Assembly (NCBI GenBank): GCA_018396655.1 | Contig: JAGTQF010000010.1 | Location: 1-38,869, forward strand | Origin: Candidatus Bathyarchaeota archaeon | GTDB taxonomy: Archaea > Thermoproteota > Bathyarchaeia > Bathyarchaeales > DTEX01 | Length of the DNA: 38,869 nt | Reading direction: 5' to 3' | Translations under genes and position numbers: made by a program | Shown: positions 1-9,154 of the stretch, one piece after another | Layout of the letters: the number at the start of each line of letters is the position of its first letter | Position numbering within the stretch: the stretch's first letter is position 1 | Notes under the pieces: model-generated | What the model was told of the DNA's origin: nothing | Database searches by the model: none | Seen by the model: only the letters and a program-made list of their open reading frames with translations

Positions 1-2
1 AT

Positions 3-794
3 GACGTTATGTGCCGGCTAATACAGGATGACTCTATTATTCACGCACTCGAGAGATGGAATAGGCTATCGGCGCTAACATTGGCTTCATGCATACTCTT
101 TGGTGGCTTCATGGGTCTCCTAGACGATTGGGCAGATATTAGATGGCGGTACAAAGCCTTTCTACCGCTCATAGCAGCCCTACCACTAATTATTCTCCGT
201 GAGGGCGAAACTTCCATGAGCACATATTTCTGGGGGAAAATTGACTTTGGACCACTATATTACTTCCTAATAGTTCCGCTAATAGTCACAATAACAACCA
301 ACACCGTCAATCAGCTCGGCGGATTGAATGGTTTGGAATCCATATGCCCATCAATAATCCTAACGGGCATGCTCATCGTTTCAATAGTTCATAGGCGTGA
401 GGCATGGTCCCTCCTCTGTATTCCATTAGCCATTTCATGGCTACTCGCCTACTATAATTTTAGGGGGAAGATTTTTATTGGGAATACCGGTTCCTTTGCG
501 CTTGGAATAACTTTGGCGTCATATGCCATTATAGCCAATGTAGAGCAGACCCTAGCCATATCAATAATCCCCTACATACTCAATTCATCACTAGTCTTAA
601 TCAACGCATTATTTCTGAAGCGGAGGGCTAGGCTTGAAATGGATGGGTTAATACTTAAGGCAAGCCATAGAAGAAGCCTCCTAACCTTAATAGCCTACTA
701 CCACCCAACAACGGAGCGAAAACTAGTTCTATTAGTGTCATCGCTCTTCACACTCACGACCACGATCGCCATACTAGTATCCATAGCCCGCTAG
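3..794 (+). CDS. Alg7/AglH-like UDP-GlcNAc:polyprenyl-phosphate GlcNAc-1-P transferase (5' partial)
   Basis: Glycosyltransferase family 4 integral membrane enzyme. The family moves GlcNAc-1-phosphate from UDP-GlcNAc to dolichyl phosphate and starts N-glycan or surface-glycan assembly. Visible motifs, numbered from the ATG at 9, are 'LLDDWADIRWRYK' (37-49, the DDxxD loop), 'NQLGGLNGLE' (101-110) and 'FIGNTGSF' (156-163), with several hydrophobic helices between and after them. The frame is open to the window edge and the usual first helices are missing, so the true start lies upstream and the ATG at 9 is probably internal. Odd point: the family normally has Asp in FxGD, a Mg-binding position, and here it is Asn159. 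The DUF354 gene follows after 14 bases, suggesting co-transcription. The family is confident; activity is less certain. Confidence 0.82.
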   Translation, partial: DVMCRLIQDDSIIHALERWNRLSALTLASCILFGGFMGLLDDWADIRWRYKAFLPLIAALPLIILREGETSMSTYFWGKIDFGPLYYFLIVPLIVTITTNTVNQLGGLNGLESICPSIILTGMLIVSIVHRREAWSLLCIPLAISWLLAYYNFRGKIFIGNTGSFALGITLASYAIIANVEQTLAISIIPYILNSSLVLINALFLKRRARLEMDGLILKASHRRSLLTLIAYYHPTTERKLVLLVSSLFTLTTTIAILVSIAR

Positions 795-808
795 GAAGGA
801 GAAAAGAC

Positions 809-1789
809 ATGAGAATATGGTATGATGCATGCACGGGAAAACACGTACGATACGGAGCAGCCATAACAAAGCGCCTAGAGGAGAAAGGGCACGAAATAAT
901 ATTCACGACAAGAAAGCATCCAGACACTCTACCATTGGCGAGACACCTAAACCTAAAAGTTGAAGTAATAGGAAAATATGACCCGAGAACTTCATATACA
1001 AGGCTTTATGAGGGCTTAAAGAGGCAGTTAAAGTTCTCTAAGATTTTTATGGAGGACCCACCCAACTACGCAATCTGCCATGGTTCTGTTGACCTCTGTC
1101 GAGTTGCCTTTGGTCTTGGTGTTCCGATAATCTGCACATTTGATACCCCGCATGCGGATGCGGTAAACAGGTTGACGGTTCCGCTTGCGAGCATTGTTGT
1201 TGCATCAAAAGCTATTCCTCAAGAGATTATCCGAAGTTATGGTGCGAAACGCATAATTCAATTTGACGGTGTGGATGAGGTTGCGTGGATGAGGAATTTT
1301 AAGCCACTTATGAATTTTGATTTTAAGAGACCCCTCATAGTTGTTAGAGAGAGCGAAATTAAAGCGGCATATGCTGAAGGAATCGCGGATGTAACGGAGA
1401 GGATTGCTAGAGGTCTTACTTCACTGGGGCAAGTGATATATTTAAGTAGGTATAGTAAAAAGCGGAGGCGGGAGCTAATTGTTCCTAAGGGTTTCATTGA
1501 TTCAGCTAGTTTAGCTGCTCAAGCCGATTTAGTAGTCAGCGTAGGTGGAACAATAGCGAGGGAGGCAGCATTATCCGGCACACCAAGCATAGTAATCGAT
1601 GTTTTCGGCAAAATACACGTAAATGAATATTTAGCCAGTAGGGGTTTTCCAATATTCATCACGAAGCCGGAAGATGCTTTAAGAGATGCAAAGAAATATT
1701 TGGGGATGCGGTTCGATGTTAAAACTCTTCTCATGGAGCTTGAGAACCCGGTGGATGTAATTGAGAATATAATCGAGGAGAAATATTAG
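809..1789 (+). CDS. DUF354 family protein (GT-B-like)
   Basis: Archaeal DUF354 protein of 326 residues, a normal length for the family. The N-terminus 'MRIWYDACTGKHV' resembles the DUF354 opening with a Rossmann-like strand and a ligand loop, followed by 'LEEKGHEIIFTTRKH'. The C-terminal half has a Gly-rich stretch, 'VVSVGGTIAREAALSGTPS' (about 243-261), typical of the nucleotide-sugar-binding half of GT-B glycosyltransferases. It probably acts in the cytosol on sugar nucleotides or polyprenyl-linked sugars, but no DUF354 activity is known to me. It sits 14 bases after the Alg7/AglH-like gene, with a GGAG ribosome site 8 bases before its ATG. Its stop codon overlaps the stop of the convergent acetyltransferase gene. 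The family call is firm; the function is inferred from context. Confidence 0.8.
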   Translation: MRIWYDACTGKHVRYGAAITKRLEEKGHEIIFTTRKHPDTLPLARHLNLKVEVIGKYDPRTSYTRLYEGLKRQLKFSKIFMEDPPNYAICHGSVDLCRVAFGLGVPIICTFDTPHADAVNRLTVPLASIVVASKAIPQEIIRSYGAKRIIQFDGVDEVAWMRNFKPLMNFDFKRPLIVVRESEIKAAYAEGIADVTERIARGLTSLGQVIYLSRYSKKRRRELIVPKGFIDSASLAAQADLVVSVGGTIAREAALSGTPSIVIDVFGKIHVNEYLASRGFPIFITKPEDALRDAKKYLGMRFDVKTLLMELENPVDVIENIIEEKY

Positions 1790-2355
1790 GTTTCTCCAGC
1801 AAACGTTCTCCTTTTATTCTCATACTCCTCTCTTCTCATAAAGGCTCTTGCTGGTATACCCCTAACTACTGTTCTTGAATCAACATTTCTTGTAACAACG
1901 CTTCCAGCAGCTATAACGGCTCCATCACCTATCACTATATTAGGCATTATTATTGCTCCACCACCAATTATAACATCATCCCCTATTACCGGAGGCGTTA
2001 CACGTTTACTCACGGGATACTTATCATTTAGGATAGTTACATTCGGCCCTATGAAAACGTTGTTTCCTATCTCGCAGCCATTTGAGATTGTTACATGCGC
2101 CTGAATATTGCAGCCTCTCCCTATCTTAACGTCTCTGCCTATATCACAGAAGCTTCCAATTTTCGTTCCATTACCCACTATAGTATTATCGCCTATCACA
2201 ACATAATTCCATATAACCACGCCAGCACCCAACCTAACATTGCTCCCCAATACTACACCGACACCAAACTTAGGCTTTAATCCCTCCAAACAACTACACC
2301 CATAAACACCTATTCCCAATAAGAATAAAAAAATATTCCCGAGGGGGTTAAGCAT
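1786..2355 (-). CDS. Left-handed beta-helix (hexapeptide) sugar N-acetyltransferase
   Basis: Acyltransferase of the WlbB/WbpD type. Relatives acetylate amino sugars on UDP-sugars using acetyl-CoA and work as trimers. About ten imperfect hexapeptide turns ([IV]-G-x-x-x-x, such as 'IGDNTIVGNGTKIG' and 'IGNNVFIGPNVTILND') run through most of the protein. They end in the usual 'VIAAGSVVTRNV' and 'VRGIPARAF' segment that closes the coil. The ORF track begins at 2373, but the ATG at 2355 has GGAG five bases upstream and is preferred, giving 189 residues. The first 20 residues are hydrophobic ('NIFLFLLGIGVYG') and odd for a cytosolic enzyme, so a still later start is possible. Convergence with the glycosylation genes suggests a role in surface glycan amino-sugar synthesis. 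Confidence 0.8.
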   Translation of the reverse strand: MLNPLGNIFLFLLGIGVYGCSCLEGLKPKFGVGVVLGSNVRLGAGVVIWNYVVIGDNTIVGNGTKIGSFCDIGRDVKIGRGCNIQAHVTISNGCEIGNNVFIGPNVTILNDKYPVSKRVTPPVIGDDVIIGGGAIIMPNIVIGDGAVIAAGSVVTRNVDSRTVVRGIPARAFMRREEYENKRRTFAGET

Positions 2356-2407
2356 ATATGCTCCATAAAACAAGTTAATCTATAAGGGTTTGGAGACAAA
2401 ACTTCTC

Positions 2408-2812
2408 ATGGTTAGGGTTGAGGCCTTAAATTGGTTTAGGGAGGCTGTTGCCGATTTTGAGAGGGCTAAGAGGGCTATTAGGGATAGGGATTGGGCTTTA
2501 GCGGCGTTCATGTGCCAGCAGACTTGCGAGAAAGCTTTTAAGGCTGTTTATATTGGGGTTTTAAGGGCTAGACCCCCTAGAGGACATGATTTGGTTATGC
2601 TTTATAGGGGTTTGTCTACAATTCTTAGGGTCAGCGAGAGTATCATCGGAAGAATCCCAGAGGTTTCACAGTATTATACGGTTGCGAGGTATCCTAATGC
2701 TGGGCTCGAGGTTCCCTCGGAGAGCATCTCTGAGGAGCAGGCTAAGAGGGCCCTTGAGGTTGCTGAGGAGGTCATTAGGATTGTTAGAGAGGTTATCGAG
2801 GGAGCTCCCTAA
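2408..2812 (+). CDS. HEPN domain protein
   Basis: Small all-alpha HEPN protein, about 134 residues from the ATG at 2408; a TTG at 2390 would add six. It begins with the usual 'ALNWFREAVADFERAKRA' helix and 'AAFMCQQTCEKAFKAVY', then 'RPPRGHDL', which supplies an R-x4-H RNase-type motif. The Tyr two residues after that His, the AMPylation site in HepT, is Leu here. HEPN proteins paired with minimal nucleotidyltransferases (MNT) form toxin-antitoxin-like or regulatory modules. The HEPN acts on RNA and the MNT modifies it. The next gene is such an MNT and overlaps this one by 32 bases. I am confident of the domain; RNase activity is not shown. Confidence 0.85.
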   Translation: MVRVEALNWFREAVADFERAKRAIRDRDWALAAFMCQQTCEKAFKAVYIGVLRARPPRGHDLVMLYRGLSTILRVSESIIGRIPEVSQYYTVARYPNAGLEVPSESISEEQAKRALEVAEEVIRIVREVIEGAP

Positions 2813-3116
2813 AAGCGTATTAGATGCAATAAAAATTTTCCTAGAAAATTTAGTTAGGGAGGTTGGTGAGGCTGAAGTCTACTTATTTGGGAGCTATGCG
2901 AGGGGAGACTGGATTGAGAACAGCGACATAGACCTAATAGTTATTTCATCAAGGTTTAGGGGTATGCGCATGCATGAGAGAATGAGCGTGCTAAGAAGAA
3001 TCGCACCGGACACACATGCATTTGAGATATTCGCTTATACGCCTGAAGAGTTTGAGATAATGAAGCATAGTGTTATAATTGGAGACGCGATGGAATACTG
3101 GATAAAAATTCTATAG
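2781..3116 (+). CDS. Minimal nucleotidyltransferase (MNT) paired with HEPN
   Basis: Minimal nucleotidyltransferase domain of about 111 residues. The signature 'GSYARGDWIENSDIDLIV' contains the GSx10DxD metal- and NTP-binding motif of the pol-beta superfamily. The ORF track opens at 2586, but that part is a shadow of the HEPN frame. I place the start at TTG 2781 because GAGGAGGT lies eight bases upstream and the product then matches the family length. No ATG or GTG is available in a sensible place. The 32-base overlap with HEPN implies translational coupling. By analogy with MntA/HepT it may nucleotidylate its partner or an RNA. Confidence 0.8.
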   Translation: MLERLSRELPKSVLDAIKIFLENLVREVGEAEVYLFGSYARGDWIENSDIDLIVISSRFRGMRMHERMSVLRRIAPDTHAFEIFAYTPEEFEIMKHSVIIGDAMEYWIKIL

Positions 3117-3154
3117 TCCTAGTCCTACTATAGCTGTGGTGGTGAAGGACAACG

Positions 3155-4738
3155 TTATTGTGAAGGTATCTCTATTACTGTTGCAGAGTGTGCCGGAAAG
3201 GTATACGTGAAATTCTCGTCGACTTTTATGCTAGGTTTTTCTTCAACCTTTACGTTATCCTTATTCTCCCTACTATTATATGCATTTATATCTTTAGCGT
3301 TCAGCTCAAAAACTCGCCCTCTCCTCTCTGGAATGAAGTCTTTAAGGCTAATCAGACATTCGATATCCATATCCCTATGCGCATTAACAACCGCAATAAA
3401 GAGGGTTCTTTCATCCTCACTCAGAGTTGCACTAGCATCTAAATACGGAATATTATTAAATGATACCTCCGGCTCCCAGCCTCCGCCACCAGCCTTTATA
3501 TCCAGACTATAGGCTTCAGAGTCAACATGTGTAAGGACCGCAATCTTACCCGTATGATTGACGTAGAGATTAAATGCGTGGTATCCAGCCTCGAGAACCA
3601 GAGTATCCCTATAGGCTGTTAGTGGCGAATGGAACATCTCCCGCCCCCTCCTCATTATAACCCTCTCACGATCATGTATTAGGGGGAACATGCAGGCTAT
3701 CTTAAGGGACTTTGCGTGCCTCTGGAAGACATTTAGAATTCTACATATGCCTAACGCATCTTTGAGAGAGTGGCAGCCTGAAATGTTCCATTCATCGAAG
3801 GATATTCCTATCTCTCTTTCGGTTGGCCGACGGGGTATTGCGAATACTTCTTCACCTAACCCCCTCGCCCTATAAATGGCTCGGGCAACATTGATTGTAT
3901 CCTCAACAACCTTTAGTTCCTCCTCTGCAAAGACTGGACACGCAAGGATTCGGTAGTAGTTTTCCTCTTCGCTCTGAGTTAGCAGCCCAAAGAAATATTC
4001 GTGCACTGAAATATTGTCTATTAGGTCGATGAGACTGGTCAGCACTGTAAGGTTCCACTCAGGACTAGCCCTTAATGTATGGCCTACAGCCGTCAAATTT
4101 ATGTTGGGATCAACTCTCCTCATGAGTTTAGCGAAGTCTCTTGCTTTCCATGCATATTCCTTTGCGGGAAGATTTCCTATTTGGAAGTCCCCCCACATCT
4201 CATTCCCCAAACTCCAATATTTAACATTGTAGGGTTCTGGACGGCCATGTCTCTCCCTCAATCTGGCATAATACGTTTTGCCCCTGCGATTGCAATACTC
4301 AACCCATCTAGCAGCTTCTATAGCGGTTCCAGAACCAGCATTTACAGTTATAAACGGCTCCGCACCAATCAGCCTACAAAACTCTATAAACTCATCGGTT
4401 CCAAAACGATTAATTTCCTCAGCTCCCCAGGCAAGATCGTATAGCGTTGGGCGCTCATCTCTAAGTCCGATACCATCTAGCCAATTATATCCGGAAGCAA
4501 AGTTTCCGCCAGGCCACCTTAATATTGGCACTTTTATTCTTCTACATGCTTCAATTACATCTTTACGGAAGCCTCTATCGTCTGATAGGGGGCTGCTTTC
4601 ATCAAAGATTGCTCCGTAAATTAGTCCAGGGATATGCTCAATGTTGAATCCATATATATTTTGGCTGATCTCACCAATCCGCATCCCAGCATATATATTT
4701 ATTCGGCTCTTATCAGACAAAATCTCCCAACCCTCCAC
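3155..4738 (-). CDS. GH51 alpha-L-arabinofuranosidase
   Basis: Glycoside hydrolase family 51 enzyme of 527 residues. It would release alpha-L-arabinofuranose from arabinan or arabinoxylan oligosaccharides by a retaining mechanism. The TIM barrel carries 'RWPGGNFASGYNW' (74-86), acid/base Glu180 in 'SLGNEMWG' and nucleophile Glu316 in 'SFDEWN', followed by a beta-rich C-terminal domain. There is no signal peptide, so it acts in the cytosol on imported oligosaccharides. The start is GTG at 4738; a TTG at 4720, just after a GGGAG, would trim six residues and is equally plausible. It stands alone, with 78 bases to the AIR-synthase-like gene upstream and about 40 bases to the convergent MNT gene. 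Confidence 0.92.
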   Translation of the reverse strand: MEGWEILSDKSRINIYAGMRIGEISQNIYGFNIEHIPGLIYGAIFDESSPLSDDRGFRKDVIEACRRIKVPILRWPGGNFASGYNWLDGIGLRDERPTLYDLAWGAEEINRFGTDEFIEFCRLIGAEPFITVNAGSGTAIEAARWVEYCNRRGKTYYARLRERHGRPEPYNVKYWSLGNEMWGDFQIGNLPAKEYAWKARDFAKLMRRVDPNINLTAVGHTLRASPEWNLTVLTSLIDLIDNISVHEYFFGLLTQSEEENYYRILACPVFAEEELKVVEDTINVARAIYRARGLGEEVFAIPRRPTEREIGISFDEWNISGCHSLKDALGICRILNVFQRHAKSLKIACMFPLIHDRERVIMRRGREMFHSPLTAYRDTLVLEAGYHAFNLYVNHTGKIAVLTHVDSEAYSLDIKAGGGGWEPEVSFNNIPYLDASATLSEDERTLFIAVVNAHRDMDIECLISLKDFIPERRGRVFELNAKDINAYNSRENKDNVKVEEKPSIKVDENFTYTFPAHSATVIEIPSQ

Positions 4739-4816
4739 CCTCGCGATATGAAATCAATAATGCATAGAAATTAAGGGTATTTTTGTTTTTGCAGATTTAA
4801 GGGGCCGATAAAAGTA

Positions 4817-5845
4817 TTACTTAATTTCTGCCCTCCACTTTTCCCAAGAGCTTACAAGCTCATCTTTGATATATACATCCTTAATCTCCTCAATACTTCC
4901 ATCTCTTCTATGAAGTATTACTAGACTTTCCGAGGGCTCGATAACTTTACCTATTATCGAGGCTTTAATACCTCTGCTTTCAAGCGCGTTAATCGCAGCC
5001 TTCACCTTTTCCCATGGTATAGTCGCAATTAATGTGCCTGAACTTATAAGCCTAAGTGGGTCTATCCCTAAAGCCCTACTTATAATTATCGTCTCCTCGG
5101 CTAGGGGCACTTTCTCCTCCCATACTTCAATGGTCTTCTTTGAAGCGTAGGCAATCTCAGCTAGTCCACCCAATAGGCCACCCTCTGTTGGGTCATGCAT
5201 TGAGGAGACTAAACCATTTTCAGAAAGGGTTAGAGCTTCCTTAACCACACTGATGCGCTTTATGAAGCCGCTTCCCCTTTCGATAATGCTCTTCGGTACA
5301 CCTCTCTTGATAAGTAACTCCCTAAAGTCTGTGGATAATATTGCTGTGCCCTCAACAGCCGCCACCTTACTCATTAGAACCATATCGCCAACTCCAGCTC
5401 CCCCAGTAGTAACATATCTGTTTCTATCGGCAACTCCAATAGCCGTCATAGATATCATTGGTCTGTCAAGCCCCGGAGTAAACTCTGAATGACCTCCAAC
5501 AATCATCGCGTCCACCTCCTTAGCGGCCGAATCCATTTGGGATGTTATCTTATCTATGAGATTGATGCTTAAGTTCTCGGGGAGATATAACACTGAGAGG
5601 AGCCAGCGTGGTCTTACGCCTCTAACAGCCAAATCATTGCTTGTTATATGAACCGCTAACCAACCTATATATTCAACAGCGCTTGTTATGGGGTCAACGT
5701 GGGCAACAAGCACCCTACCATCCCCAAGGTCTATCACGGCAGCATCTTCACCGAGAGAGGGACCTATGATAACTGAGGGGTCTACTCTCCCAACTCTGCT
5801 AAATATAAATTTTGCAAGTAAATCAGGGGGCAGCTTACCAACCAT
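4817..5845 (-). CDS. AIR synthase-related protein (HypE/ThiL-like)
   Basis: ATP-binding protein of the AIR synthase superfamily (PurM, ThiL, HypE, SelD), about 342 residues. It shows the N-terminal 'GPSLGEDAAVIDLGDGRVL' metal/ATP segment, 'ITSNDLAVRG' and 'VGGHSEFTP', then the C-terminal 'SSMHDPTEGGLLGGLAEIA' typical of HypE-type members. The true HypE C-terminal Pro-Arg-Ile-Cys tail, which carries the carbamoyl/cyano group, is absent because the protein ends in 'WRAEIK'. It is therefore a HypE-like archaeal homologue of unknown substrate rather than a hydrogenase maturation enzyme. No hydrogenase genes are nearby. The ATG at 5845 is preferred over the TTG at 5854 because GGGG lies about ten bases upstream. 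A 9-bp hairpin sits in the leader. Confidence 0.8.
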   Translation of the reverse strand: MVGKLPPDLLAKFIFSRVGRVDPSVIIGPSLGEDAAVIDLGDGRVLVAHVDPITSAVEYIGWLAVHITSNDLAVRGVRPRWLLSVLYLPENLSINLIDKITSQMDSAAKEVDAMIVGGHSEFTPGLDRPMISMTAIGVADRNRYVTTGGAGVGDMVLMSKVAAVEGTAILSTDFRELLIKRGVPKSIIERGSGFIKRISVVKEALTLSENGLVSSMHDPTEGGLLGGLAEIAYASKKTIEVWEEKVPLAEETIIISRALGIDPLRLISSGTLIATIPWEKVKAAINALESRGIKASIIGKVIEPSESLVILHRRDGSIEEIKDVYIKDELVSSWEKWRAEIK

Positions 5846-5873
5846 GTACTTCAATCCCCAGATATCACTTTAC

Positions 5874-5902
5874 TAGAGGGGCAGGATGAAGAAGCCCCTC
5901 TA
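5874..5902. repeat. 9-bp perfect inverted repeat, hairpin in the AIR-synthase-like leader
   Basis: TAGAGGGGC and GCCCCTCTA are perfect reverse complements separated by 11 bases. The element lies about 30 bases upstream of the 5845 start. The stem is GC-rich in an AT-rich gap. No T-run follows on either strand, so a terminator is unlikely; an operator or 5' UTR hairpin fits better. Confidence 0.55.
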
Positions 5903-6210
5903 TGAGGTCGATTATTCTTCTCGTCTTAAACATATATTCTTTGCTTAAACTTCCAATAAAGGCTAAAAACATTAAGTGACGTGAATCTCAGGATTTAATC
6001 CAAATGCAAATTATAGGGCTTTACGATTTCGATGAACCATCGATTTAGGCATGATTCGCATAATTCTCGCTAAGGCTTTGCTCATCATTAATAGAGCAAT
6101 TATTAAGCGTGTGCAAATATATGCGGGAAGGAGTTTATACCATTATTTCTTTCTGACAATTCTAAAAAGGATGGGATATAGAGAAGATGGGAATCGCAGT
6201 GGCGGACTGA
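5903..6210. other. Intergenic gap without a recognised gene
   Basis: About 300 AT-rich bases between the PGK stop and the AIR-synthase-like gene leader. The only ORF reported here (6051-6428 plus) runs antisense into PGK, and its product is compositionally a shadow. On the minus strand a 22-codon ORF starts near 5932 ('MFKTRRIIDLIEG') just ahead of the next gene. It reads through the hairpin and could be a leader peptide, but nothing else supports it. Confidence 0.4.
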
Positions 6211-7440
6211 TTAGCACTTTCTTTTTGCTGCCTCTTCCAGCGCCACTACGCCCGGCAGTTTTCTGCCCATTAGAAACTCTATTAGGGCTCCTCCGGCAGT
6301 GCTTATGTAGCCCATTTTATCTGCCAGTCCTAGGCTTTGGACCGCTGCTATGCTATGTCCTCCACCTATTAGTGAGAAGGCTTTTGAGGATGCCATTGCT
6401 TCGAATAGCGCTTTTGTTCCCTTTCTAAACTCTTCTTTCTCGAATACGCCTGGTGGACCGCTGAACACTATTGACTTAGCCTTCATGATTAAATCGGTGT
6501 ATTTTTCAATCGTTTTTGCTCCAATATCATATATCGGATAGTCTGTTGGTAGCTCTTCTAGCGTTATTTCTTTCCTCCTGCCCTCAACCTCGATGGCTAA
6601 ATCAATAGGCGTCTCAATTCTATTAGGATACTTGTCCATTAGCTCCTTTATTCCGGGGGCAAGCTCGAGCAGCTTATTCTTTTCAAGAAGCTCCATGTTC
6701 GGTTTGCCAAGATTATATCCCTTAGCTACCAAGAATAGATGCCCGGTTACCCCGGCTGTTAAAACGTAGTCTGCAATATTATTATCCAACACGTACTTCG
6801 ATATTCTTAGGGAGTCATCAGCTTTAGCCCCACCAAGTATATAGATGCATGGTTTCTCAGGGTTTTCCATAACCCTACTGAGCGCCTTCAGCTCCTTCTC
6901 CATTATTCTTCCAGCAGCGCTTGGAAGAAAAACTGTGAAGCCAACTATGGATGCATGGCTTCTATGAGCCGCTGCAAAAGCATCATTCACAAATAAGTCT
7001 GCGAGCGACGCGAGATTAGCAACAAGCTCTGATTTCGCATGCTCCTCGGGTGGTGCATCCTTAGCCTCTCTGGGAAAGCTCCTAACATTATCTAAGACGA
7101 GTATCTCGCCACTCTTAAGCTCCCTTATGGCCTTCTTTGCCTTCTCACCATAAACATCATCCACGAACTTAACGGGTTTGCCCAAAATCCTCTCGAGTAT
7201 CTGAGCATGTTGCTCTAGGGGTATGAAATCTGGGTCTCCTGGCCTACCTTGATGGGCTAATATGACGACTTTAGCACCCCTCTCAGATAGCTCCTTTATT
7301 GTTGTTTCTCCATGCGCTCTAATTCTCGTATCATCAATAATCTTTTTTGTCTGCGGGTCAACTGGCGAGTTAAAGTCAACCCTAACCAAAACAACCTTAT
7401 CTTTAACATCAAAATCGTCAAGGGTTAGAAATTTTGGCAT
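6211..7440 (-). CDS. pgk: Phosphoglycerate kinase, archaeal type
   Basis: Phosphoglycerate kinase, 409 residues. It interconverts 1,3-bisphosphoglycerate plus ADP with 3-phosphoglycerate plus ATP in the cytosol. 'VLVRVDFNSPVDP' is the N-terminal substrate loop, 'LAHQGRPGDPDF' follows, and the C-terminal domain has 'FSGPPGVFEKEEF' (bacteria have GPMGVFE) and 'GGGHSIAAV'. The 'GPPGVFE' form and the overall length point to the archaeal branch. It lies 83 bases downstream of GAPDH on the same strand, forming a glycolytic/gluconeogenic pair. GAGGAGG lies eight bases before the ATG. A T/A-rich stretch (TTTTTATTA) in the gap could give it a promoter of its own. Confidence 0.95.
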   Translation of the reverse strand: MPKFLTLDDFDVKDKVVLVRVDFNSPVDPQTKKIIDDTRIRAHGETTIKELSERGAKVVILAHQGRPGDPDFIPLEQHAQILERILGKPVKFVDDVYGEKAKKAIRELKSGEILVLDNVRSFPREAKDAPPEEHAKSELVANLASLADLFVNDAFAAAHRSHASIVGFTVFLPSAAGRIMEKELKALSRVMENPEKPCIYILGGAKADDSLRISKYVLDNNIADYVLTAGVTGHLFLVAKGYNLGKPNMELLEKNKLLELAPGIKELMDKYPNRIETPIDLAIEVEGRRKEITLEELPTDYPIYDIGAKTIEKYTDLIMKAKSIVFSGPPGVFEKEEFRKGTKALFEAMASSKAFSLIGGGHSIAAVQSLGLADKMGYISTAGGALIEFLMGRKLPGVVALEEAAKRKC

Positions 7441-7523
7441 ATCTAATCCTCCTCTTTCTCACTCAAATAATAAAAACATGTTTGGAAAAAATAAGATTTT
7501 GGATTTGACGCCCATTATTTGTT

Positions 7524-8558
<1,035 letters not shown>

Positions 8559-8581
8559 TCAATTATTCTAAAACCACTCCC

Positions 8582-8600
8582 TATTTATTACTTTTTCTTG
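8582..8600 (-). promoter_or_regulatory. BRE/TATA-like promoter of the gap-pgk unit
   Basis: On the minus strand a purine-rich AAGAAAAAG (BRE-like) is followed directly by TAATAAATA. About 26 bases further the expected start site would fall near 8560, leaving a short leader that still contains the Shine-Dalgarno of gap. Assigned by pattern only. Confidence 0.55.
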
Positions 8601-8638
8601 ATAAAAGAGTGTCTTCTCTCCAACAGCTGGATTTGAAA

Positions 8639-9028
8639 CTAGAGATGCATAACCTCTAAGCCTAGATTTTCTAGAAGCCCAGCTATGAAGCGTCTATGGC
8701 AATATTTAACGTTCCTTTCTTTACACATTAAGGCGACGGTTTCCTCCCCGATTAAATTAAGGAGCATATTGAAACCCTCCCTAAACTTAGGTGTCTCCAC
8801 GTACCTTTCATATCCTCCCCTTACAAACCCGCCTAAACTATCACCTAAGAAAATGTATTTTATCCCGTTCTCTTCCACTATTCTCCTTAGGTTTTCCCTG
8901 GTGAAATCTGGGTCTTTGCTTCTTGGAAAGCGCCTAACATCTACAATAACGGTGACGCCATGCTCTTTCAGGACATTAATAAACTCCATAATTCTTCTTC
9001 CAGCATACCCTATAGTATAAATCTTCAT
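8639..9028 (-). CDS. DUF488 family protein
   Basis: DUF488 protein of 129 residues, a usual length. The N-terminus 'IYTIGYAGRRIMEFINVL' is followed by 'VIVDVRRFPRSKDPDFTREN', 'YIFLGDSLGGF' and 'VALMCKERNVKYCHRRFIA'. The family's conserved DVR-P-S and C-x-E-(x)-CHR elements are all present. The biochemical role is unsettled, although the Cys and His in the last motif look like an active or metal site. It is transcribed away from prs through a 126-base shared upstream region with a TATA-like element for each direction. It appears monocistronic; GAPDH lies about 90 bases downstream on the same strand. Confidence 0.85.
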   Translation of the reverse strand: MKIYTIGYAGRRIMEFINVLKEHGVTVIVDVRRFPRSKDPDFTRENLRRIVEENGIKYIFLGDSLGGFVRGGYERYVETPKFREGFNMLLNLIGEETVALMCKERNVKYCHRRFIAGLLENLGLEVMHL

Positions 9029-9106
9029 CGAGCTCGCCAGTTTTCCTTTAACTCCTTATCTGAATTTTAATAATAGCGCCCTTTCATATCTTCTTATGGC
9101 AAAGAA

Positions 9107-9120
9107 TTTATTTTTATAAT
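9107..9120 (+). promoter_or_regulatory. TATA-like promoter of prs
   Basis: TTTATTTTTATAAT preceded by AAAGAA. The predicted start site (about 25 bases on, near 9140) falls just before the GGAGG ribosome site at 9143, giving a very short leader. Confidence 0.5.
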
Positions 9121-9154
9121 TGTAGATTTCCATTAATTCACTGGAGGAGAAAGA

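Noticed and set aside
4014-4619. Several plus-strand ORFs of 70-120 codons opposite the GH51 gene
   Set aside because: Shadows of a gene with clear catalytic motifs; no ribosome sites and mutually overlapping.
4817-5845. Calling the AIR-synthase-like protein HypE
   Set aside because: The C-terminal Cys tail required for HypE chemistry is absent and there are no hydrogenase genes nearby.
6051-6428. 125-codon plus-strand ORF before and inside PGK
   Set aside because: Its second half is antisense to PGK, and the first half has no recognisable protein features.
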